From the NCBI GenBank assembly GCA_037074765.1, contig JBAMDO010000574.1, positions 186,001-250,000 on the forward strand: a stretch of DNA of 64,000 bases, read 5' to 3'. The notes beneath the pieces were generated by a model that saw only the letters and a program-made list of their open reading frames with translations, did no database searches and was not told where the DNA came from. Positions 45,976 through 59,535 of this stretch are shown in pieces. This DNA is from Mansonella perstans (lineage: Eukaryota; Nematoda; Chromadorea; Rhabditida; Onchocercidae). The stretch's first letter is position 1, and each line of letters begins with the position of its first letter. A program made the position numbers and the translations under genes.

Positions 45976-48728
45976 TCATTCCTATTTCAACGATTCATTT
46001 AATAAATTAAAAAATCTGCGATGATTTCACGAACACATTGATGCGCTACGATTTATGTGCGAAAGTATCAAGTCCAACATCATAACATCCTAAAAAACAT
46101 TCTAAAAAAAAAAAAAAAAAAAACTTTTTTTTTATGAAATATGAAATCGTTCTAAAATTTTAACATTCTAAAAACAATCATTGTCATCATCACTACAATT
46201 ATAATTATGTTGATAAAGATGGCAAATACTTAGAAATTAAAGGAAATCACAGAAAGCTTAAGAAATATTTCGCAGACACTTCAAGATATTCCACTAATGT
46301 TGACAATATCTTTTGATAAAAAGAAAACTTCTTATGAGAAATATAAAATGGTGTCATGAGACAACAAATAGTTCTCTAAAAATTATGTCACTGATGAAAT
46401 TACCAAAAACACTGCGTGTCTAAAATCAGTCAGTATTCTCAATATATCAGAGAAATGTGCGACCTGAAACTTGAGAGACATAAAAAAGATGAAAAAACGC
46501 AAAGAATCAAGAAAGTAGGAGTAAAAAATTAAACAAGATTTAATATTACAAGAGGCAATAAAAGCCTGCAATGTCATTTCATTTCATTGATATATAGGTG
46601 AGATAATGCATCGATAAAGCGAACTGGATAATTTATCTTTCCAGTTTCATTTATTCCTTTTTTTTCTTATCCTGAAAAATAGTTTCACTTATAAAAAAGT
46701 GGATGCAAAAATAAATGGCTCCAAAACTCGTTTAATAATTTTCTTTAACTTTTTATTTCATTGAAAATCTATCATTTCCAGTATCATTATTTCTCCAAAT
46801 TTATCTAAAAATAAACATCAAACATTGAAATTAAATCACTACTATTTTTTGCTATTTATTGCTACTACTACTTTCTCTATCAGGCTAAATATATTTCAGA
46901 ATTTATTTTAGAATTCAGGGATAATACTTTGCAAGGTGAATACTATGAAGCTTTCCTAATATTATCGTTTTATGTGTGTCACTTTTTTCCATTCTAAATT
47001 ATTCATTCAAATTAAAATATTCCTCTAAATTCTAGTATATTGTAATCCGCAACATGATAAAAACATATAATCATCTAGTATATTGTAATCCGCAACATGA
47101 TAAAAACATACATATTTGAAATATTTTGTTGACCGTAGTTGCATGATGAGAGTGAGAATATTATCATCGAAGAGGGGTGGAAACGATTTTTTTTTTTTTT
47201 TTTTTTTTGAAAAGTGAACTTTTTGTGCTCTAAAGTGGCCTTGCACACATCACGAAATAACTATCATAGTGCAAGTGAGAAGTCTTGTCACTAAAATAGC
47301 AATAAATCAGGAACCGTTTCAGTAACATTTTAGAGCATTCTTTTGATAAAAAGAAGCTTCATCGATCAGAAAATATTAGCAATTGAAAGAAGAGAGTACC
47401 ACTACAATTATAGGATGCATAATTTTCATATGATAATTTTAATATGATAAGAAAAAAAAATTCATATAATATCAAATAGACATATAATATTAGCAAATGC
47501 TGCAAGACAAAATTTTTTACAAAAAAAAATTCCTAAATATTATAAAAAAATTCATTTGAATATTGCTTAGGCAAAAATTGAGTAGCAAAAAAAAAAGTTG
47601 GAAATGGCAAACGAATAAATAATTGCTTTTGAAGAAAAATATGAATAATTGATTCAGAAGTATAAAATAATGGAAATTTTCAGTTAACTAAAAGTTTATT
47701 TAAAATAAAATTATGAATCATTCAAATATAGCTTTTTTAGGATAGAAAAGCGCATGAAGGCAATAAAAATGAGGCAGTAAGAATCAATGCATAGAGTACT
47801 ACTTCTCTTCCTTAATAGTGGACAACTAACTAAGGATGAGAAAAATGAATGCAACGTCCTCAATTTCAGCCATCTGATCAATACTCGAGGGATTTTTTCT
47901 ACATTTCAGTAGTATCTTATAGTTTGCCCGTTGTTGGTGGTTTATTTTTCAACTTCAATCATCCATTAATGCAAATAAATCGCAGAGCTAAGAATGTAAT
48001 AGAATTAAAAAATTGTATTCAAACAAAGTTCTATTCAATAATATTTCAAATGTTATTGAAATAATTCTTGAACAGAATTTTTTTAAAGTTTGAAATTCTA
48101 ATAAATTTGAAATATTACTAATGAAATGATGAAATTTAGTTGAATTAAGCATGCATTAGCTAATAAGCAAGTTGTCGGATGTTCAAAGGGATGTTGTAAA
48201 ATTACTATCAAACTACTTTCAAGCATTTATCACCGATGAAGCTAGCTAGCAGTAGAAATAAGATAAATGAAATTGCTAAGAGATAGAGCTTTATTTTCTT
48301 CACTATAACTTTGTAATGATGATCATCATGTAAACATTGGGAAAAATATAAAAGAGAAGATTGAAAGAGAGAGAAAGAGCGAATAGCTTATGACAACTAG
48401 TTGAAATAAATGATACGTGAGACCTCATTGAAATTAGTGGACAAGAGGAACATGATACGGACAAAAAGTACAATGATTATTTGAGAACTTTGAAACAGGA
48501 AGTGAAATTTATATCGGTGAAAGAGGAAATGAGTAAGAGATAATGAAAGATATGAAGAATGATAAATTCTCTCAGATCAGAATTATCTTTTTCGATCATT
48601 TCCTTATTGGTTTATTATTTTGAACAATGTTAAATCTAAGATATCATCATTTGGAAGACATAATAACAGGCTTATATTCTAAGCAACTGCAGTAGTGAAG
48701 CGAAAAGAGGATCCACTTTAAAATGATC

Positions 48729-48801
48729 ACTACAACAGCAGCAAACAGCAACAGCAACAGCAATAGCAATAGCAGTATCAACAACAACAGCAAGCAGCAA
48801 G
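48729..48801. repeat. CAG/CAA trinucleotide tract
   Basis: About 70 bases of CAG, CAA and CAACAG triplets. No gene is apparent around it. Confidence 0.9.
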
Positions 48802-48871
48802 GGAGCACCAATCCCGTATGTGCATCCCGAAAATATTTCAATTTCTACTCTAACGTAACATTGATGAATAA

Positions 48872-48898
48872 GTGTGTGTGTGTGTGTGTGTGTGTGTG
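48872..48898. repeat. (GT)n microsatellite
   Basis: About 13 GT dinucleotides in a row. Confidence 0.95.
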
Positions 48899-50415
48899 CC
48901 AGTTTGTATTGAATGAGGGTTAATTCAACCACTACCACCACTAACCAGTATGTATTAAAGAGCCAACATCCCAATTTGAATCTACCATATCATAAAGAGA
49001 TAATTTTATCAAGAATGGATCATATATTGCTAATACTAATCCTAGTTAGCATAGCAGAAAGAGTAGTTAGCTCAAGTAATCTCCATGATTTAGAAATAAA
49101 TTCCAAATTCTAAATTGAATTGGTATCGTACACATCACTTGAGCCTCTTTTTGATTTTAATTGATCTAAGGGAAATTAGCAACAGTAATAAATTTTGTTA
49201 TTTGTACTAAAAAATATTCCATAGTGCTATCTATTGCTATTTATTTAAAGTAGTAATCATTTCATAATTTTTTAATTTAACTCCAAAAATCCAAAAATCT
49301 CAAAAAATTTATCACAAATCACTTAAAGAAAGAACTACTGATAATTATGTTAACATTACCATAAAAAGAAATTTTTACGCTCTATTTCAGGCTTTATTTC
49401 AGGCTCCATAGTATGCTCTCGAAATGTTTACCTCAACGTGGCATTTATTTTAGCTCAACTAAAATATTCAACGGGCAAGCTTTGGAATAGAAAAAATGGA
49501 AGGGTAAAAGCTTGCATTGACCAAATAAGTATAGCTGTGTGCGCTCATTAAGGAAAATACGATACACAAGATGGAAGCAGCCCAAATCAATAGCCCAATG
49601 CTCCAAAAAATTTACTAATATTCCGAAAATGTTAGAAACCATTGCTTCTAATAACTGAATACTACTACATTAATCATTTCTTCTTTATGACGAATACAAC
49701 CATCAGATTCACAAATTTGGACATCATTATGAACAGATTCCTTAGTAAGATTAATTAAACATCTAATTACGTGTGCCTAAGTGACCAAAATGACCAAATT
49801 AAAGACCTTGACGACGAATTACGGAAAGCTCAAACTTTAACCTCAAGCAGTTTCGATAAAGTACACGCAATACTCATATAATCAACAGTAAACAAATTCA
49901 GGAAATCTATCCAGCATCTATATAAGTTCCGCAGTGAATAGTACCCTTTTTTCATAACACAAAGATCAGTAATAAAATTTACTGAAATCGCATATTTTAA
50001 ATATTTATGCGCATTTACAGCACAGAAAATTGTTAACGATACAGTTATAACATTCAGAATCTTTCGATTCAGACAACATCGCCTGAATGACTATACAAAT
50101 GATAACAGTAACAAAACCTTGATAACAGTATACACAAACCACAACGTAATAGGTTACATTGCGTGTATCAATGAACTGCTCAGACATTCAAATGGATCAA
50201 ACTACTTTCCATAAGTTCAAACCAATGCCGTATAAAATTAAAGCATGCCCTAACTGGAATTCAATTAGCTATACGTTGTAACAACTCTAAAATAAAAAAA
50301 AATAATATTCAAAAACATGAAATTCAAATTGGAATATTGTAATCCTTCAAGAATATCATGCAAACATCTTTATGGGAGAAAGAAAAGAAAGCAGCATTAT
50401 TTAAGCTGAAAAAAA

Positions 50416-53038
<2,623 letters not shown>

Positions 53039-53040
53039 TT

Positions 53041-53048
53041 CTGTAAAT
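53041..53048 (-). other. Candidate trans-splice acceptor of abi-1
   Basis: On the minus strand, ATATTTACAG ends at 53041, two bases before the ATG. Confidence 0.5.
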
Positions 53049-53052
53049 ATAA

Positions 53053-53283
53053 TTGACAACTCATTCAGAATCCATTTATCTGCTATCTAGCTGTCTCCTA
53101 TGGCTACAACTTGACAACTCATTCAGAATCCATTTATCTGCTATCTAGCTGTCTCCTATGGCTACAACTTGACAACTCATTCAGAATCCATTTATCTGCT
53201 ATCTAGCTGTCTCCTGTGGCTACAACTTGACAACTCATTCAGAATCCACTCATCTGCTATCTAGCTGTCTTCTGAGATTCTGA
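53053..53283. repeat. 58-bp tandem repeat, four units, abutting the abi-1 5' end
   Basis: The phrase TTGACAACTCATTCAGAATC recurs at about 53053, 53111, 53169 and 53227. The first three units are nearly identical; the fourth has diverged and runs into unique sequence. Confidence 0.95.
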
Positions 53284-55775
53284 TGGCTACAGCTATCTGG
53301 TAATTCTATCCAATCCCATTGCAAGGCTGCCAAATCCGTAAAAACCAACGAAATCTCAATTCAGACAATTTGACACAGTATTTTGAGAACAAAAACTTAC
53401 ACAATTTCATCGCAAATCCTTCTTGCTTATCGCTCACTACTCCCGATGTCTGCCTCTCTCTATTTACTTTCAATTCCTATCATATCATGTATCACTATCT
53501 CTATACATTCTCTCCATTATCGGCAGAGAAGTGTTTCTCGAATCAACATTCTCTGCCGTCTCATAAAAAATTGTGCTATTTCTATCATTCTATACTATCT
53601 GTAATCTCTCTCCCGAAATATCTGTAATCAACTTCCTGACAAACTTCTTCATTATTCTGTCTCTTTTATGTCTTTTTGCCTTCTATGAAATGAAAGAAAC
53701 TTCATCCTGAAATATCTTTTCCCTGCTTGGCTGCCTTTGCAAAGAGAAACCTGAAAGGGAACCTGAAAAGGGAAACTGTCCATAACTTTCAGATCTCTTT
53801 GTCCAAGCATTCTTCCATAGCCAATAAATGTCTCTTAAGTTTCACCGAAATTTAGCAAGCAAAATTTTTTTTTTTGGATTAAATACTTCATGCAGTATTA
53901 TTAGAATTCAAACTTTGAGATGCTAGACAATTTCATTCGGAAGATCCATTTTGTAACATGAATCCATCAATTCCCTTATTACCTTTGACATTTCCCATTT
54001 TCTTATGATATATAATGATAATTCATTTTCTGTAAATAGTAAGGAAACTTTTTTGGTAAATAGGAAACTTTTCGGATGGCCGGCTAATTAAATTTATAAA
54101 TTTCTATTCATACCGAAGTAAGTTTGTTAGTTTTCTATAGTTTGACCTTTAATCATGCTTGACCTTCTCTCTCATTGCTTTCTTTTTCAGTCACAGTTAT
54201 TTGTTGTACTTCCACTTACTCCTCTTACTTTTACACGTAACAAAACTTTATCGGAAACGAACATATGTGAGAGCAATTTCATAGCTAATCAAATATCATT
54301 TTTGAGAGATAATGAAACTTCTAAATGAATATTTATTTCATGAAATATTTTATCTATAAAATACAGTACTAATAAGTTTTGAATTGCAACATATTGTTGC
54401 CTTTCAAATTTTAAAATTTTGAAAAACAAATGACGAGAAAATTTTGAAAAATTCCTTAAGTTAAAGTGTAGATATACCATAGCAATACAATGGAAAAATG
54501 AATGTCTAAAAGCGACAATAATATGTTAATTAATACATCTTTTCGCGTTGTCTGTGAAATTCACATCGTATCGTGGCTTTGGAGCATTTCACCGCGCTGA
54601 ATGAATCATTTCAAATCTATATTAAATTTTTTAAGTAAGGTACAACACGCGCGGAACTATTCTCACTCTTTACTCTACAGATTCATCTCCTAGAGCCTAT
54701 CAAGCTTGGACAGTAAAAGGAGATCCTTAAGCCGTAGTTTTGGTTGGAGTGTCCTTGTAGATAGATAGCCTTGCAGGGCTAATCGGTCTACATCTCCCAG
54801 TTTTGGAGTAAGAGTTGTCTTCTTTCTCGGATGATTGTTCGAAAGCCAATAAATCCATTCTGCCTGGACACACTTTGCCTAATCATCATAGGCCTAGCGG
54901 AATAGGGCACCACCAACATAGCTTACAACGACATAAGGGTACATAAGCACGAGTGTCCATAAAATAAATAAATGAAGAGAAATTAAGCAACCGACTATGG
55001 TCGCTATATTAGTCTGTGTAGTGAATCTTATGGATAATAACTTGGATCTGACATAACTTCTAGATCAAATTGAGCCATTACAATCACAGATCAATCATTA
55101 TATCAATCAATCATTATACATTACCTAGAAGCCAGAAGTCCACTCATCCAAAAGCACTGTTATTAGAGTAAATGGTAAAGCTAAATTAGTGCGCCGAAAA
55201 ACTCATCGCGTATTTAATGACATTTCACGAATTTCGGAAATGAAAAAGAATAATTAAAAAACAATAAGATGGTAATGGAACAATATGGTGTACAAAATTT
55301 TTACATATTTTTCAAAAAAATTTATTTTTTTCGCTCATTTCAATCTCCCAGATTGTTCCAATACTGGAATCATACAGCATAACAAAAAAAAACTCTGTGA
55401 GTGATGCAGCTGCATTTAGGCGAAAGCTAATTAAATGGAAAAATGAAACAAAAACTTTTACTTCGTTGGCGAGATTCCAAAAAGCCAAGTTTAAAACTAG
55501 GTAATTTAAGGGACCTGCAAATTGTCTTCTACTAGTACATATGGATCGATTATAGCATCACACACATCTGCATTTGATATGTGACATTCACCTATTAAAT
55601 TCGAAAACTGAACTGTACTCAATACTCTAAGCAATACAACAATTTATATTTTGCAATGTTAACAAATTGCATTTTGAGTAAAATATTTGAATTATTATTT
55701 TGAATTTCCTCACCATTAACAAAAATGTACTAATATTCTTTGCAGATCCAATTCGCGTTAGTTGTTGAAATTCGC
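53284..55775. other. Intergenic region between abi-1 and the fukutin-like gene
   Basis: No supported exon. The part 53290-53700 is pyrimidine-rich; a 102-codon frame there (53319-53627) is not credible as a gene. Contains a possible retroposon at 54640-54975. Confidence 0.5.
54640..54975. mobile_element. Possible short retroposon, unclassified
   Basis: About 330 bases of markedly higher G+C than the flanks, ending in an AAATAAATAAATGAAG tail-like run. It has no open frame. Such a G+C-rich body with an A-rich simple tail resembles a SINE or a truncated LINE 3' end. RNA polymerase III boxes were looked for; nothing at the right spacing was found. Confidence 0.35.
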
Positions 55776-58207
55776 TCAGAATACTTTGTAAGTATCATTC
55801 CATTCACTCTCGTTCCAGTAGCCAACTTCATGGATATTCTTATGAGACTTGTACCAAATGAAATTTGCTGTTAGGTGAGGCGTTTGCCAATTACCGTAAT
55901 CCGCCTAAAGTTGATAGAATCTTTCATAGATATTTATCTGCGTTTGTGATCATATTTATTTATTTATTTGTTTTATATATTCATTTTATATTACAGTCTA
56001 AGATGAAAAGCGTTTCATGAGTCAAAAAAAGACCGAAATTTTAAAAACTAGAATTAGAAACACTAGGTAAACTTCAAAATTACCTAGTCCCGACGCAAAA
56101 AGTAAATTCATGCGATTTTTCGAAGGCAAATTGATGGTAACCTTTGGAACTTCTAATCTGCTCCTCTCCGATTCAGTTTGCATTTAATAAAAAATTCTCT
56201 AACGTACTTTCAGCACTGCTTCAACATTGCAGGGCACATGAAATAATCTTCCAAACAGATCTCCTGTACAAATCTCTGGGATGGATGGGTAAATCCAACG
56301 AAGTTTTTTTCTTTTGCTGACTAGCATTCCACCTACCCACGCAGAATCCTTGTTTTCGTACAGGAAGAATAAATCTATTTTGATGTTTCCCGAATAAACG
56401 CTCAGTTCTAACGAGTCGTTAACCTGAACAGAGTTTTAATTCTCATTTTCGACGACATAAGATTGCAATTAAATAAGACAGATCCCGACGCAAAAAGTAA
56501 AATCATCAATTTTACTAATTAATCACTTGCTAACTAATCAATGAATTAAAAAATATTTAATAGTTGTTATTCGCTCAATCATGATAAACACAATGTTATT
56601 TAATTATGCAAAGCAGAGCAAACTTTTCCGAGGATCCAAAAAAGTTTGAAATCATTCGATTTTTCGATATCTTCCAACATTTGTAGATTTAAAGAAGTTA
56701 TTTTCATCGCCATATCAACATCCGTAGTATCTTTGATAAACGAACATTCCCTGTACCAACCTAATATAAATTACTCTCTTCTAACCTGAATAAATTCCAC
56801 AGTTGTTTGTTTATTTAGTCCCACTAACTTCTCTTGTTGGAATAAGTAAATTAACACAGAAAAAGGTAGAATAATTGGGTCTTTCAAGATTTTCCTCATT
56901 TGCTGTTTACTAGCAGTGGTTTTTTTTCGACGTTAAATGGTAAGAATGAAGAAAAAATGAAACAACCGGTTCAATTTTGGAAGTTCAATTTTTCGTAATT
57001 TCATTATCTTGATTTAAATATGTCTGCGCTTAGGTGAGAAAAAAGTGTGATTTAACAAAACCTAAAAAATATTTAGAAATGAATTAAAAAAAAAAACCAA
57101 GAAGAGTGCCGCCGAAAAGAAAAGGTGTCGATGCATAGGATTCAAGAAAGTTCCGAAATTCAGCCATATTGTTGACATAACTATCAGGAATCAGTGGTTC
57201 ATGCCAGCTAGTTGAAACATTCAACCCGATGCAATCGAGGAATTTTCCATTGCCCCACTTTCTGAGAAATTCTTCCTTCTGTGCTGGTATCCATATTTCT
57301 CGTTCGAACAGATGTTTCTTAATTGCATATAGACTAAAAAGAAATTCAATTTTGATTTTTTAATTGATCATTTAAAATTACAAAGATAACACATTAACGT
57401 TCGTTTAGTGTTCAGATGAGTTGCCAGCTGAAAAGCCAGATGCTGTTAATATTCCTAATGAATTACAACTTATACAGTCTAATCCTTCCTTTACTGTTGG
57501 TTTCCCATAATTTATATAGAGTTTTTCTGTCTTCCAAAGAAGCTATGATAATATCCTTCATTTTTTCATTAATTTTTCTACATGCAATTGTCTTAGGCAA
57601 TTCGTTACATTTGCGTAAATTGCATCTCATATAAAAAAATAAATTTTAAACCAGCAAATCGAGAGCTTTTTAACTCCCGCCTGGAAGGACATAAAACACA
57701 ATTGCTAAAATTGTACCCATAAGTTGCTCGCAGATCTTCATTTCGTACAAATCTTACATAATCTTGATTTGACGAATTTACCATTCGATAGACAACGATA
57801 TTTCCAAATGCAACCTGGTTTTCTGAATCATCATATGTACCAAAGACGTATTGATCGGGAACGATATCAAGAAGCCAAAACAAGTGCTCGAATTGTTTCA
57901 AGTATTGCAATTCGTTATTTTTCTGAAGGAAGCAAGTGTGAAGGAGTTGATAGGTCAACCTTATCACACTACAAAATAAACTGGAAGAATTTCAGCGCAA
58001 GAATCTGAAGAAACAGAATATCTGAAATGTAAAAATGAATACCAAATGAATGTTGCCACTAGAATGATAATATGTTGCAGCAGGATCTTTGCTCAAATCC
58101 TTTATATTGTCATTAATATAATGAAAGTAAAAATAAATTATCCCTGCCAGAATAATTATTGTAATAAAAAGTCGCAAGTAAAGATGTCTGATTTTCAATA
58201 AAACCAT
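55776..58207 (-). CDS. fktn: Fukutin-family (LicD-like) Golgi type II membrane protein
   Basis: Six exons: 58207-58043, 57922-57675, 57333-57098, 56760-56624, 56423-56208 and 55904-55776, giving 376 residues (human fukutin 461). A single hydrophobic segment (about 12-30) follows a short basic tail, as in type II Golgi enzymes. The catalytic region has FLFGGTLLGWYREC (about 209-222), TTDVDMAM carrying the DxD metal site (230-232), and VNDSLELSVYSGNIKIDLFF, then the LFHVPCN and ADYGNWQTP motifs that end fukutin-type proteins. Human fukutin is a ribitol-phosphate transferase acting on alpha-dystroglycan glycans; the nematode substrate is unknown. The exon 1/2 join (GTATTC donor, CTTCCTTCAG acceptor) and exon 2 donor (GA/GTTAAA, phase 2) were chosen by phase and are the weaker junctions. 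Confidence 0.88.
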
Positions 58208-58246
58208 TTTCCGTCATAGCGTATGCAAGAAACCAATCCTGAAAAC
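58185..58246 (-). promoter_or_regulatory. Leader of the fukutin-like gene: splice acceptor and overlapping upstream ATG
   Basis: On the minus strand GTTTTCAG ends at 58239, 31 bases before the ATG. An out-of-frame ATG lies ten bases upstream of the chosen start (CTATGACGGAAAATGG) and opens a frame of 34 codons that overlaps the coding sequence. Confidence 0.4.
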
Positions 58247-58984
58247 GTATGATACGAACAATTTTTTTTATTTGACATTACAAAAAAAATTGTTCTGACA
58301 AAAACAATGTATTTTGCATTTTCTCATAGCAATTTAAAATTAATCAAAGTAATTCTCTTATAAAACATCGCGGAAAATCAATCTAATTTGTCACCTCTTT
58401 CAACAGCCCTTCTTACTACTATTCAAATACCAAATAACATTGACATGAAAAGATGAGGATCTTTTGGCAGATTCGGCTTATTATCAAATAATTTATGATT
58501 ATCTGAAACCTTTTGGTATTTTTCTTTCTATGGACAGATTTTTATGACTGGAATTTACACGATTTCTATAATTTACTTGCATTATTCGAAATATGTCTCA
58601 ATGATGATAGGATCGACAATAGCAGCGTAGAAAGTTATTTTTGACTACAAGTAGAAAGATTATCCTATCCTATTGGAATGAATCAGTTCAGACAAATTTC
58701 AAACTAAACAGCATTGGTATTAGAAATTTCCTGCTTTTCCTGTACATATTAGGCATGATATATACAGTTGCAGGAAATTTTATAGTGTAAAAATATTATT
58801 GTATGCGTATTGTAAGTGCATTTTCTTTGCATCATTGATTTTAACGTGTCAAATGTGTCAAGTGTTGACCAGCATATTGACCAGTATGTGTCATATTAAT
58901 ATTCATTGGTCAAAGATTCGCAATTAATATAATACCTACTTGTCCTCCTTGGAAATACATGGAACAAATGATTAGAGGAGCTGT

Positions 58985-59535
58985 ACTGTACGATCAGCGA
59001 ATCTACCGAGATAAAAGAAATCTGTACTGAACAATCATCGAATCTACCGAGATAAAAAGAATCTGCGATCAGCGAATCTATCGAGATAAAAAGAATCTGC
59101 GATCAGCGAATCTATCGAGATAAAAAGAATCTGCGATCAGCGAATCTATCGAGATAAAAAGAATCTGCGATCAGCGAACCTATCGAGATAAAAAGAATCT
59201 GCGATCAGCGAACCTATCGAGATAAAAAGAATCTGCGACCAGCGATTCTACCGAGATAAAAAGAATCTACGATCTGCTAGTCTACCGAGGTAAAAAGAAT
59301 CTGCGATCAGCGAACCTATCGAGATAAAAAGAATCTGCGATCAGCGAATCTATCGAGATAAAAAGAATCTGCGATCAGCGAATCTATCGAGATAAAAAGA
59401 ATCTGCGATCAGCGAATCTATCGAGATAAAAAGAATCTGCGATCAGCGAACCTATCGAGATAAAAAGAATCTGCGATCAGCGAATCTATCGAGATAAAAA
59501 GAATCTGCGATCAGCGAATCTATCGAGATAGAATC
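58985..59535. repeat. 34-bp satellite array, about 16 units
   Basis: Monomer GCGATCAGCGAATCTATCGA plus GATAAAAAGAATCT, tandem with no spacers. Central units are nearly identical; the outer units at the left and one near 59240-59285 are divergent. Variation is mainly AATC/AACC and TATC/TACC. Confidence 0.97.

Larger units (their letters stand above)
45937..50415. other. Intergenic region between abi-1 and unc-51
   Basis: 4.5 kb with no supported gene. Holds homopolymers (poly-A near 46105-46123, poly-T near 47190-47208), a short direct repeat of CTAGTATATTGTAATCCGCA (47033-47052 and 47077-47096), a CAG/CAA tract and a GT microsatellite. A 71-codon frame at 47849-48064 has no support. Confidence 0.55.

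Noticed and set aside
54720..54850. RNA polymerase III A and B boxes in the possible retroposon
   Set aside because: Partial matches only, spaced about 100 bases apart and not at consensus.
58985..59535. CRISPR-like regular repeats
   Set aside because: Units are contiguous 34-bp monomers without unique spacers, in a eukaryotic genome.
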